From assembly GCA_020284085.1 (NCBI GenBank), contig JACEVL010006447.1, positions 1,449,382-1,513,381 of the forward strand: 64,000 nt of DNA, written 5' to 3'. Both the position numbers and the translations under genes were made by a program. Positions within the stretch are counted from its first letter, which is position 1. The number at the start of each line of letters is the position of its first letter. Below are positions 22,133-32,207 of this stretch, in pieces. The DNA is from Aporrectodea caliginosa. Lineage: Eukaryota; Annelida; Clitellata; Crassiclitellata; Lumbricidae. The notes beneath the pieces are model-generated. The model had not been told where the DNA came from. It saw only the letters and a list, made by a program, of their open reading frames with translations, and searched no databases.

Positions 22133-22465
22133 TAGGGCTGCTACTGATTTTTCAAAAACTTAATCGATTAATCTCCAAAACTTCACTTCGATAATCGATT
22201 AATCGATTCAATTCGATTAATTTGGTATCTATATTACGTAAAACGTGAAAACTGTTTAAAATGTAGTAAGTGAGCCAGAAAATAATCGCTTAATAATTTT
22301 CCACTCAAATGATTCACATAATCATTGTTCACCGTATTGTCTACTCCGGAAATGGGGCGCTCAACATTATAAAAATATAAGTAAAAACTAATCGTTAAGC
22401 CGAAATTAATCGATTAAATATTTGACGATTAATTTATTAATTAATCCTTAAAATCCACAGGTCTA
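22133..22465 (+). mobile_element. hAT MITE (ATCGATTAAT-rich)
   Basis: The left end TAGGGCTGCTACTGATTTTT and the reverse-complemented right end TAGACCTGTGGATTTTAAGG are imperfect inverted repeats with the YARNG start. Subterminal AATCGATTAATC units recur on both sides. Flanks ATCATAGC (22125-22132) and ATCATAAT (22466-22473) agree at six of eight positions and probably represent an aged 8-bp target duplication. It is 333 bp and noncoding. Confidence 0.8.
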
Positions 22466-22473
22466 ATCATAAT

Positions 22474-23136
22474 ATATACATAGCTGACAGGTATCCTATC
22501 AGAACACATGCAAAAGCCAAAATCAGTTTGCTCATATAATTGTATGTTTTTATTCTGTAGAACTGTTGTCGCTGATGTCAAGTAGCCTACAAGTCGGCCT
22601 ACTTGCATTCTATAGGCCTACTCAGGTTGGATTATAGTCTGTACATGTAGGCTACAAAGTTCAACATCTCTTCAAGAAAGTTAAACAAAATAACAGATGA
22701 CGGCAGGCCTAGTTATTTATTCAGTGTTCAACATTTGTAGTCTACGCAAGGGTGGTAGACCTACCTATCGACAACGTCCACAGTTGTCCATCGATCGATC
22801 CTCCAGCAGTCAACTCCCCCGCTTTGTAGCTTATTTGATTCGTGGTTTTTTTAACGCAAAAATCTTTCAAATGAGTGCACGACAGACCACCATTTGCAAA
22901 AGTATAAGCTTAAATTCGACTGTGTGCTTGCCCTTTCACACAACTGAGCCTATACATTACACAGGGCTTGTCCAGATTGTGATTAGGTGTCCCTCTGGCG
23001 AATGACTTGTAACAACCTATGAGAAGCAAGCTGACAAACAATATTAATTCAACAACCAGAAACACACGGGAAGACGGATAGACCTGCGAAACGGATGGAC
23101 AGAGACAGAGGGTCGGACAAGTGCGGTAAGTGACGT
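22474..23136. other. no gene seen
   Basis: A 102-codon plus frame (22697-23005) overlaps an 80-codon minus frame (22910-23152). Neither has recognisable motifs. Confidence 0.4.
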
Positions 23137-23277
23137 CTAGATGGAAGAGCACACATACGGTCCTCGCACAAATGTCGACTCCGTCTCTAAGATCACTCCA
23201 GAAGTGTTATCGAGTATGGAATCAGACACATTATCCATTTCCCGATGATTGTCCTCTTCCGGGTTGCTAACCACCTG
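23137..23277 (-). CDS. Possible short coding exon (unrecognised)
   Basis: On the minus strand a 46-codon open stretch ends in TAG at 23137-23139. It encodes an acidic, polar sequence (NPEEDNHREMDNVSDS...LETEST) that looks more protein-like than the surrounding DNA. A CAG at its upstream edge could be a splice acceptor, but the pyrimidine tract is weak. An open stretch of this length is not rare by chance, so support is composition only. Confidence 0.22.
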   Translation of the reverse strand, partial: QVVSNPEEDNHREMDNVSDSILDNTSGVILETESTFVRGPYVCSSI

Positions 23278-23618
23278 TCAAGTTGCCGTCTCCTTCATCT
23301 GTCACTGGCAAAAGTTGGCAAGTGCAGGCCATTCTTTCAGATGTCCCACGGTTGACATATTGAGTTAACTGCCGAGAGGCAATGATGGTCCATTTAGAAT
23401 TTGTTGATTTAATTAACCAAGTGGGTTTAGCTTGAAATGTTGAACTAAACTGAGATATTTCAAATCGATTATTTCAAGTTCTAAATTAGAGCTAAGTATA
23501 TTCATATAGGCCTACTGATTAACACTTTCATAAGTAATGCATTTGCAACGTTTGATACTCAAAAATATGGGGAATTATGAGTGTCTCACTCCACCGTGAA
23601 ATCCAAGTGGAAAGCGTC
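23278..23618. other. no gene seen
   Basis: Nothing supported in this stretch. Confidence 0.4.
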
Positions 23619-23762
23619 CAAGGGCGTATTTAGGGAGTTACGGGGTCAAACTCTTCCCCACCGAAATAAATAATTGCCAAAAATTGTTTTATTATATGTC
23701 TAAGTGCGACCGTGTTCAATGGAAACCACGAAATTGTTTCCTGGTTACAGCATACGCCCTTG
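23619..23762 (-). mobile_element. Small hAT-like MITE (GGGCGTA family), copy 2
   Basis: A 144-bp element: the left end CAAGGGCGTATTTAGGGA and the right end, in reverse complement, CAAGGGCGTATGCTG. The interior, compared with the reverse complement of 3649-3832, shares CGGGTCAAAC, GTGCGACC, CAATGGAAA and the flanks of each. Flanking octamers AAAGCGTC and GTAGCATC agree at five of eight positions, so the target duplication is eroded. It has no coding capacity. Confidence 0.7.
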
Positions 23763-24050
23763 GTAGCATCATGCCATGTGCATCCTTCTGACATCGAAAC
23801 GTAAAGTTCAGGAAGAATCATACGAAACCATTTTCTAAATTACCCTAGCGGATAGAAAGGCTTGAGAAAGAGAACTATATTAGGTGGTCCTATGTACTAT
23901 AAGTGCGACAAATTTGATTGACTGAATAGCAAACAACATAAAAAGCACAAACATTTAGACCTACAATGACAATACGTCTACAAAAGTTCTCTGACCCGCT
24001 AGGTCCAGGGTTGTCCTCTTTCCAGTGGAATTTTCGAATTATCACAGGTG

Positions 24051-24953
24051 GCCAGCGATATTTTTTATAAATCCCAAATTAGGGGACCTACGCATTTAGA
24101 TATATAACGTTAATGTTTGATCTTGCATCATTTGATTCGCATGCAGAATATAGCTTAAGCTTAACCTAATCTCAAACAAAAGTGAGGATCAGAAGCCTTC
24201 GTAGAATTCAGTACCTTAAACAGTATCAAAATTACATAAGAATTTAATTTTAAAACTGTGTCAGTGTAACGCAACCCTTAACCCTTTGGAGGTGAGGTGG
24301 GGTATGACATACCCGGGATACCCCACAGCTATACTACACTGCGTTTTCTGCGGAAAAAGTCGAACCAGCTTGGATTATTTTTTTCTACCTTAGTGAATAT
24401 GAAATACGGACACTTTAGGATCATTTAAGGTACTTTTGAACGCAATTTTTTTTTGGGGGCATATTCAAGTGAAATTATAATTTTTCGTATGCATGTTGAT
24501 TTCAATGAATTAAAAAAAGTAACGGCTCAGAGCAGAAAAAAGTGGCGATATCAGAAGATATTGCAGATATTAGATTTATAGTTTTCCACAGATGCAAAAT
24601 TGATCCATTATTACGGGTATTATGTCACGTGTTCCCAAATGTTGCATGTTTCGAGGTCCACGAAGATGCCATTGCAAAGGGCCGCTTTGATTTTGAGCGC
24701 CACCACGCTGGTCATGTCAATTATGATTAAAAACTTTTATTTGTTTCAGAAAATCACCAGTTTAGCAGATAATTGGTTAAATAACTATAGTTTAGCTCAC
24801 AATTTATGTTATTTTATGTTGAAATTGCGACTTGCAACTAATTATTTGTATTGGGGTATGTCAGACCCCACCTCACCTGAAACGTTACAATGCTTCACCT
24901 CACCTCCAAAGGGTTAAGACCGTGGTCCACAGCTGCCTGTGCCGAGGTAGCCT
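24051..24953. repeat. Segmental duplication, copy 1 (interrupted by a piggyBac-type MITE)
   Basis: The outer parts 24051-24281 and 24914-24953 match 26072-26340 in the same orientation, for example TAATGTTTGATCTTGCATCA, GAGGATCAGAAG and TGGTCCACAGCTGC. The two copies differ by many substitutions and a few indels. The element at 24282-24913 is present only in this copy. Confidence 0.85.
24282..24913 (+). mobile_element. piggyBac-type MITE
   Basis: Starts CCCTTTGGAGGTGAGGTG and ends with the inverse, and is flanked by TTAA on both sides (24278-24281 and 24914-24917). TTAA targets and CCC/CCY ends are the hallmarks of piggyBac. Inside the terminal repeat GGTGAGGTGGGGT...GACATACCC recurs, inverted, as a subterminal repeat. 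It is 632 bp; the 105- and 62-codon frames inside (24542-24917) show no DDD transposase motif, so it is nonautonomous. The duplicate locus at about 26295-26310 lacks it, giving a natural empty site. Confidence 0.9.
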
Positions 24954-25555
24954 ATTATGTGATCAGTTAGTGTAGATGGTTGGCCATCCGGATTTTGAAT
25001 TAAACGTCGTTGTTTTTGTGGTTTATCAGAATTATCATTTGACCTCTGTTATTGCTTTTGCTACCTTAACCTGTACTTTTTTCTGGCTGCAACTTTCAGG
25101 CAGTTGCACAGATAAACGCTTTCGAGGGAACAGTCATGTGTTTAATCAACAGTCAACAACCTATCGCGTCACCTGTTGTCCGCCTCCAGCACACTGCTAT
25201 TTATTCTTCAAACCTTTATTTATAGATCGTGGTTTTAGGGTTCAGGATATATAGTTGTTCAAACGGCGTAACCAATTAAACTAAATACGACATCAAAAAT
25301 AGGATTTTGTTTATTTTGGGAGATGAAGTCGATTGATACATGGATACAAACTGTCACCGAAGGAAAATAGAAACTTTATATCACGACTCCTTTACAAGAG
25401 CATGTATTGACATTATTGAATAACACCTGGGCGGGATTGACAATTTGGCCCCGCTGGCTTGTCGCCCCAGAACTAACCGAACTCTACTATACCAATCAAT
25501 ATCTGTTTTAAGTTGCGGTTGTGCCAACTTGAATTTCTTTTTAATAAACGAATAT
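24954..25555. other. no gene seen
   Basis: A 92-codon plus frame (24976-25254) begins in this region; it is unrecognised. GGCGGGATTGACAATTTGGC at 25432 looks GC-rich against its surroundings but has no partner. Confidence 0.35.
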
Positions 25556-25610
25556 TTGTATGTATGTAGGCCTATGTATGTATGTATGTAGGCCTATGTA
25601 TGTATGTATG
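25556..25610. repeat. (ATGT)n SINE tail with embedded TAGGCCTA
   Basis: ATGTATGT units interrupted twice by GTAGGCCTATG. The tract is the tail of the adjacent minus-strand SINE, so the two palindromes arose inside, or were copied with, a simple repeat. Confidence 0.85.
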
Positions 25611-25856
25611 AGCACTTGTTACAGCGCCCCTTCAAGATTTCTACTTAGAGCGCGCTTCAAGATTTCTACTTCAGAGGCGCTCCCGACTACAGCGCGGACA
25701 CTGAATCGGAGTTTCACGCCGAAGCGCATGAGCAATTGCGAGTGAAGGACTTGCCAAAGGTCCCTACGCGGCGGCTTGAGGTGGATTCGAACCGGCATCC
25801 CTCCGGCTGCAAGGCACCGAACATACGCTCTAAGTTACCACCGCGCCCCACATGAT
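25610..25856 (-). mobile_element. tRNA-derived SINE (family S2), copy C
   Basis: The minus-strand head GGGGCGCGGTGGTAAC and GGTTCGAATCC (box B) are present, with the same body as the other S2 copies and the GCTCATACAT tail variant of copy A. A block of about 27 bp around TTCAAGATTTCTACTT is tandemly duplicated inside the 3' half (25631-25675), unlike the other copies. A short (ATG)n run, 25852-25870, follows the 5' end. Confidence 0.9.
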
Positions 25857-26071
25857 GATGATGATGATGAATAATTTCAGCGGTACCATAGCGAAATGAC
25901 ATGTCTAATGGGCTCTAGGGAATATGCTGGAAGTGAATGAGGCTAAATACTCGTCATATGGCAACATACACAGAGAGACAGAGGTTGGCCTAAAATTAGA
26001 AGTTGCTAAATAAAAATGAAATTGATGCGTCCTTAATTGTCTATATATATGTATATATCTATATATGAAAG

Positions 26072-26340
26072 GCTATTTTTGCCATCGAAATCCTATTTCA
26101 TAAATCCCCAATTAGGTGACCTCCGCATTTAAGTATAGAAAGCTAATGTTTGATCTTGCATCATTTGCATGAAGAATATAGCTTAGCCTAATCTCAAAGA
26201 AAAATGAGGATCAGAAGACTTCGTAGAATTAAATTAAATCAGTATAAAAAAATAACATAAGAATATACCTTAGAAATTGTGTCTATATATGTAACGCAGC
26301 CTTTAGAGGTCTTGGTCCACAGCTGCATGTACCAAGGTAT
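26072..26340. repeat. Segmental duplication, copy 2 (empty site)
   Basis: Matches 24051-24953 without the piggyBac-type insert. At the equivalent position it reads GCAGCCTTTAGAGGTCTTGG where copy 1 has GCAACCCTTAA, then the insert, then TTAAGACCGTGG. So the element inserted at TTAA after the duplication, or was absent from the copy that gave rise to this one. Confidence 0.85.
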
Positions 26341-27507
26341 ATGGTGAGACGTTCGGGAGAAAAATACCCACCGGCTGCAACTGCACTTGTTTGGCAGCCG
26401 CGACTAATTGGGAGATGCGTCATATTTCTCGGCTCGCAGAATTCCGAGACAATTCTGAAAGGATTGACGCTGACATGCTAAATGAAACCAGCGCTTCGAA
26501 GACATTGAGTGATCTCTACGGGGTTTAAAAACTACAATAAAAAACTATGTTTTGAAATATATTTTGAAAGCTAGTTTTAGTTTATTTCTTCTTCTCTATA
26601 AAAATGCTGGAAGCATAGTCAAAGGCAGAATAATTTAATTTTTATGATGTTCAGAGGATTCTCAACAGCTGTGCAGTGGTTGCCGAAACTGAAATAATTT
26701 CGTAATTTTATTCATCGCATACATCTTGGAATGTAAGCATTAAAACCTCCAGAAAATATGCAGAGTGATTACAGTCAGTGTGGACCTCTAGTGTTGGTTT
26801 AGATTGTTTAAAATCATCGAAGGGTCGAAAGTAGGCTTACTTGTTTTGGATCTGAGCAACAGAAAAGTTCTAGAGAAAGGCGACGACTTCTTCTCTGACT
26901 CTGAGTTGCTCCAGGTGGAGGCAATTCATTTGCGGTAGCCATCACGGCGGCTTGATTCGACGCTGGCAGAGACAGTGAGATGAAACGATGCTAATTCAGG
27001 TTAGTACTCGAATAGATGCACACTCAGCCATCCATCATTTCATGGTTGTTTAATGACTGTCTTGAACTGCGTTGGTACTCACGGTCTGCAATTAGACGCT
27101 CCTGTTAACAGTATGCTACTCCACTCGGATCGTATATTGTTGATAACTCCCTGGACCAGCATTTCCACGTTAATGTCGCCCAGCTATGCCTTTCATTTGA
27201 CAGTCACACCTCTAACACCGCTCTCCAACAAATTCCTTTGGTCAGTTTTGGACGCCAAGTAATGAGCTGCTTCTGAATCCTTCTAAGATTTAATTCCTTT
27301 CTTAGGAAGAGATCAACAGATCCGCAAATGGAACTGACTCACGCGTGGGTTAATTGCTTGTTCCTCGTTCGAAATGTGTCCGTCGTCAGAGCATTATTCA
27401 TCCGTCAGAAAGGTTTATAAAATATGCACCGACCACGTGCACATTTATTACGAAAAACAAGTCTACTGTCTGTCTGTCTGTTTGTCTATCTATCTGTCTG
27501 TGAGTGT
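26341..27507. other. no gene seen
   Basis: No supported coding frame; the 69-codon plus frame at 27053 has no motif. A short CTGT run at 27469-27502 precedes the next MITE. Confidence 0.4.
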
Positions 27508-27515
27508 GTGTCTCT

Positions 27516-27628
27516 CAGATGTTTCAGGTACTTAGGTTGCAAGTACAAGTACTTTGGTCTCAAAAACTTAAAAACTGTACTCGAGTATTGCTCGAGTACA
27601 AGTACAAATGCCAAGTACTATATCTCTG
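27516..27628 (+). mobile_element. Very short hAT MITE (AGTACTTG family) with perfect target duplication
   Basis: A 113-bp element flanked by GTGTCTCT on both sides (27508-27515, 27629-27636), a perfect 8-bp duplication. The left end CAGATGTTTCAGGTACTT and inverse right end CAGAGATATAGTACTTGG fit YARNG. The middle is made of AAGTACAAGTAC and CTCGAGTA units in both orientations, so most of the element could fold back on itself. Confidence 0.88.
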
Positions 27629-27636
27629 GTGTCTCT

Positions 27637-28019
27637 GTCTGACTGCTGGTTAAATATTATATGTATGTATAATGCATATATATAAGTTACTTACGGTGAC
27701 TAAATCCGACTCGGATGCGTTGGGTAATTGGGCAATTAGCTGCGGGCGTTCAACCGATCTTGTTTTTGGTTGTTATTGTTGTCATCGAAGTAAATCCAGC
27801 GACACATCTGTGTAGGGCGATGATTGAAATGGAGTCGGATCAGTCGTCGATTGGTTACAGCGCTCGCCTTGCAACGTCAGGAGCAGTATGGCAATTGTAA
27901 AAACAATTACTGGGGGGTTTTAGACGTTGATTTATGTGCAGTTTGGGTGTGAAATGTAGACTTTACTATGGAATCATAAGAAAGACTAGGGGGTTGAACC
28001 CCAACCCCCGGGCAATTCT
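27637..28019. other. no recognised gene
   Basis: A 61-codon plus frame (27715-27900) holds a hydrophobic run (PILFLVVIVVIEV), but there is no supporting context such as a start consensus, splice sites or homology I can name. Confidence 0.3.
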
Positions 28020-28115
28020 CACCCTGGTGAGGAGTACAGGTTCGATCATTCTCTTGTAAGGCTACTGCGTGGGAACCTTGACTCCTTGAGCAAGTCTTTT
28101 ATTTGTTCACAATTG
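28020..28115 (+). mobile_element. Old, diverged SINE S2 fragment
   Basis: GGTTCGATCATTCTC (box B), CTACTGCGTGGGAACCTTG, GAGCAAGTC and CACAATTGC occur in the same order and spacing as the S2 middle section (GGTTCGAATCC, GCCGCGTAGGGACC, GGCAAGTC, GCAATTGC). Divergence is high, so it predates copies A to E. Confidence 0.5.
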
Positions 28116-29592
28116 CCTGGTATAATCTATTTATACTTGGTTATTAGAAAGTGGTATAATAATAATTGTGAGGAATATTGTAAGTCCTAATCTATCTATA
28201 CTTGCTTCGTTGCATAACAGTCAGCTGATGGACTTGTGACTATATACATCGATTCCTTTATGAAAGCATTTCACAGTTTTGCTAATCATTGTCTCTTAGT
28301 GTCTGCTGATGATAAGGGTGACTGTGTGATAATGAATCTGTCAATCACTAAGCTACTATACATAGGGTTTTTCTATTTATCACATCAATGGCATAGAAGG
28401 TCTTTGTTATGATAAGGACAGTCATAGTATTGACTTGGCTTATTCATCTAGATGGTTGATGGGTATAACTACAACAGAATATGTTGCTGCCATCATTACT
28501 GAGAGTTCGTTAGATTACTAGAAATGGCTGCAATTATGAAGACGTGCTTTTTACTTCGACCATTCAGCTGTTTCACCCGCTTGCAATTTGTTCATTCAGT
28601 TTTAGACAACCCCTTTATTCTCAGACTTTGATTTGCGCAGGGAGAGGTCGTTCAGAAACTTGTCAAAGGCTATGCTAACATCTATAAAATGCCAACAGTC
28701 GGACATTTGTTATATTTGTCCACATAGTTTTGCTATAGTGCAGTCGACTCAGTTGATTTATGTCCACCATTTTTGTTAATAGCTGGACTGAGGCACCAAT
28801 AAAGAAGTCGAACGTTGATTATCCGAACCGTCACACACTTGGCAGTTCAATGTGCACCCAGATCCACCCAGATTCCAAAGCAAACACGAAGCACACATCA
28901 AAACACTTCCTCGGCTATTTGAACCGACCACAACTAGGCCTCCTATAACACACGAAGCAGGCATCCATATTAACGAGAAAGCGACGGTTCGCGTGCACGC
29001 CCAGAAGGTTTCGAAAACAATCATCAATAATGAATGAAACGGAGATTATCAACGGACCTGTGGAGCAAATGTTTACGATAGTAGAACAGCGACCTAGAAA
29101 TATATCTGTGTGTTTTTGAAGTGCAAAATGCCTCCTATTACTGTAAGCCATATGACGAGATGTTTCTGCTGCCTGTACTGCAAGCAATACAGTCAGCAAA
29201 TCACCAGCATGACAATCTCTCATCGCGAGTTGCCTGCCATTAACTAGCAAATTGCGTACCATTAGGCCTACTTATAGCTCTGGACAGTTGTGACAATGAC
29301 AAATAGCAACTTGTTAAGCGGCTAATATGCTCTATTTTTAACCGTCAGAAATCAACAAGATATGACTTTCGATATATTTTCGTCAGGACTTGGCCGAAAA
29401 TTCTGATCGTCCTTCCCTTTGGGGAGCCATCGACTCACGCCTTCTGCGTTATTTAAAAATGCAGCCAATATTTTTGAATTGAATTAACGCTTTTTCATAT
29501 GCCTATAGAAGCGCTTTAGAGAGGTTTTAAGAAAGCGCTATATCAATGTTCACGTGCATACATTCAACATCAGATTGGGGTTATTTCCATTA
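28116..29592. other. no recognised gene
   Basis: Overlapping 60- to 115-codon frames lie on both strands at 28760-29262 without motifs. GAAGCGCTTTAGAGAGG and GAAAGCGCTATATCAAT near 29505-29550 resemble the 3' untranslated end common in invertebrate LINE copies. Confidence 0.4.
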
Positions 29593-29802
29593 TGGTGCTG
29601 TAGAGATAGAGTTAGTATCCACAGGCGCAATATCCATGGTTTGTGTTTCCAACGACCCAGGTGACTTTTCCCTAGTATAAGAGCTTAGTATTTCATCATT
29701 GATGGCCTTGATATAGTCGGCGTGGTTACTGGTGGGCGGATACATCATACAGCTTCCTCTTCTGGTCCACCGCTGACAGATTGCTGTTCCATCTCCCCCC
29801 AC
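29593..29802 (-). CDS. Possible terminal coding exon (unrecognised)
   Basis: A 70-codon minus-strand frame ends in TAA. After a low-quality start its last 50 or so residues look like a genuine protein tail: MYPPTSNHADYIKAINDEI, then a Ser/Thr/Pro-rich polar end. The codons are unlike the surrounding AT-rich DNA (GCC GAC TAT ATC AAG GCC ATC). A splice acceptor CTGTCAG lies just inside the frame at its upstream end. I do not recognise the protein. It could be the last exon of a gene whose other exons lie outside or are not visible. Confidence 0.35.
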
Positions 29803-30156
29803 CCGGGTTTAGCGCCTAAGATGAACAACGTGACCAGAGGCTCCGAGGGAAGTCTTCGAGAGAGAGAGATCCCCGGGAAGATCTGGCCATTCGGAGTTTC
29901 GTGGGTCTAAACTTCGGATGAGCTGTGTAACTTTTGGTATGTAGGTCTACCTACTTAGTTTTCATCTTCATTATCATCAATAACCATATTATCATTGCAT
30001 GAATGGAAACAATGCCTTCTTCACAATGTCTCTCCATTCGACTCTGTTCTTGCTTCATCGTTCAGCATCTGTGTTGCATGTTTCCCCTTGCTATAGTTCC
30101 CCACAGCTAACGTAAACCAGATCTTCCTACTTAGAGGAACCAAGTATATTCGTCTT

Positions 30157-30158
<2 letters not shown>
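29803..30158. other. no gene seen
   Basis: Antisense to the preceding candidate for part of its length; otherwise nothing supported. Confidence 0.35.

Positions 30159-30254
<96 letters not shown>
30159..30254. repeat. (AAT)n microsatellite
   Basis: About 32 perfect ATA/AAT units. It is followed by GCGCCGTAGCAC and GGCGCTGTACATG, which resembles the end of a LINE 3' region, so the repeat may have started as a LINE tail (minus orientation). Confidence 0.95.
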
Positions 30255-31205
30255 GACGATTTCTATTAGCGCCGTAGCACAGCCGAGGCCGAAGGAAAGG
30301 GCGCTGTACATGAGTATAGACAGTTGATATTAAATGTTACTGTCGTTGGATCAGGAAAAGCCCAAAACGGCCCGTCAGCTATTAGCAGCTACTATATGAG
30401 CGCTTCTGACGCTCGCTTCAAGATGGTAAACAGTTCGAAGAATGGCAAGTTCATTGGTAGCCGATGCTACAAAGACTACATATAATTAATAAGACTGCAT
30501 CCGTGATTTTCTTGGCAACAGATGTTGTGTTGCTGGAATCTTTATAAAGTCCACCTCTGAAGGCTCGGAGCCTATGCAGTGGACACGCTTAAAGGTGATT
30601 GAGATTAAGGCACTTCTTTATTTGAACGTGTTTCTTTTGCATTTATTTTAATATGGCTTCGAAGCCATGTAGCGAACGCTTTATAAATGGCTTCATTCAA
30701 GGATTACCCTACGTGAGTTCTTGTACTGTGGTAAATTACCTATTTAGCTATGAATAGTAATGGCAATAGTTGAAACAAATCATCGACAGACCCTGCGCGG
30801 TTGTCATCATTCGACAACGCATGATTCCGTTCTTTCGCCTGCCTACCCAGACATATGCTCACTAGAATTTTTAATCTATCTTGTCATCACCAAGGAGACC
30901 GTTTATTCACAAAAATTCCCTTTTTACTCGTGTTCGTGCCACTTCGTGGTTTATCTAAAATTAGTAAAATATCCTCCCTCTACGAACTTTCCATAGTCTA
31001 CATGACAACGGATGCTAAAAGGAAAGGAAGATGTTACAATGGAGAAAATAAAGCATGTGTGGCCTTACATTGATAATATGGTTGATTTGCCGTAACATCA
31101 AATTCTCGGATGATATGAAAGAACCGGAAGCAGTTTAATCGAACGACGACAGTAAAAGTCATCGTCAACGAACTAACCTACTCACATCAGTAGAGTAGAT
31201 CGGAG
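30255..31205. other. no gene seen
   Basis: Frames of 72-78 codons on plus are unsupported. The GTAGAGTA repeats just before 31213 are flank to the pogo-like element. Confidence 0.4.
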
Positions 31206-31782
31206 TAGAGTAGGGGAGACCGGGGCTCATTGGGACACGGGGCACAATGGGACATCGATAATTGCTTCACTTGTATTCACTCTTGGGAAATATAATCTAT
31301 GGCAGATCATAGCTTCTTTCCTGTCTAAAATCCTCAGGTAAAGAAAACTTTTGTTTTTACCACTTGACGAGACTGGTAAGAAAAATTCATTTCTGGCTAG
31401 TTCGAGTAAATTTCATGCTTGGCATTTCGAAGTCTGCTGTACGCACACTATTGTAGTGACATTGAAGATGTCAATTTCTTTCAATCTGCCACTAAATAAC
31501 CTGTAATAAAATCCCGTTAAACTTTTCTAAGACCTTGTTATCACCACCATTTATGGATTCAAACAATCCAGTACCTATTGGGGTTCATTGGGACAGCATG
31601 CACGGGGTACATTGGGACAACGTTCCAATGTACCCCGTCTTAGTTATCCAATGTACCACTACAGTAAACTATAGGCCTAGTAAGAAATAAATAATATTTT
31701 GATTGGTTTATATTACATTTATAACTGTAGGCCTACATTTTAATTACGGTAAGAAATAAAGTAAGAAAGCCAGAGACAGGAC

Positions 31783-32049
31783 TTGACTGATCCATCGACA
31801 ACTAAGGCAGCGATAGAACTGGGAAAGTCGTATCGTTCGTCACGCAGCCGAATAGTTAGACGTACCAAAATCAACCCTTTATCATTATATATTTTGGATG
31901 AAAGTAGGCAGAGGCAGTTTTCAGTTGATGAACTGAGTTCTGGAATGTACATAGTAGTTAAGTACACAATGTATAATCGAGTTGATCATTATACGGAATT
32001 AAACGATATGAAACATCAACTGAAGAGGACTGTATTGTTGTCAAACTAA
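31783..32049 (+). pseudogene. Transposase remnant, N-terminal and linker part
   Basis: An 88-codon frame inside the pogo-like element. Its early part (TTKAAIELGK) continues, after a frame change, into the helix-turn-helix remnant described for the element. Its later part (FSVDELSSGMYIVVKYT) resembles the 'V-G-x-(F/Y)-V-x-V-K-(F/Y)' stretch found near the C-terminus of many invertebrate transposases. The catalytic domain between them is missing. Confidence 0.5.
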
Positions 32050-32081
32050 TGGTAGACCTACATCAACCGTCGAGGTTAAAA

Positions 32082-32207
32082 ATGTTGTCGTTTGTCTTTC
32101 CCGACAAAGAGCAGACCGCAGACATTAGCCTTGAAAATGTCGTAGGACTACTTGTTATGCCAGAGCCAACGTCGGCTGGAAAGACATCACGAACATCCTC
32201 AATATAG
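32082..32207 (+). pseudogene. Transposase C-terminal remnant
   Basis: A 41-codon frame, MLSFVFPDKEQTADISLENV and on to PEPTSAGKTSR. The pattern F-x-F-P-D-K-x-D-(I/V)-...-(I/V)V-x-x-L-P-x-P-...-G-x-T-S/A-R is one I associate with the C-termini of transposases of this kind, and GVDL follows shortly after the stop. The assignment is by pattern only. Confidence 0.4.
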
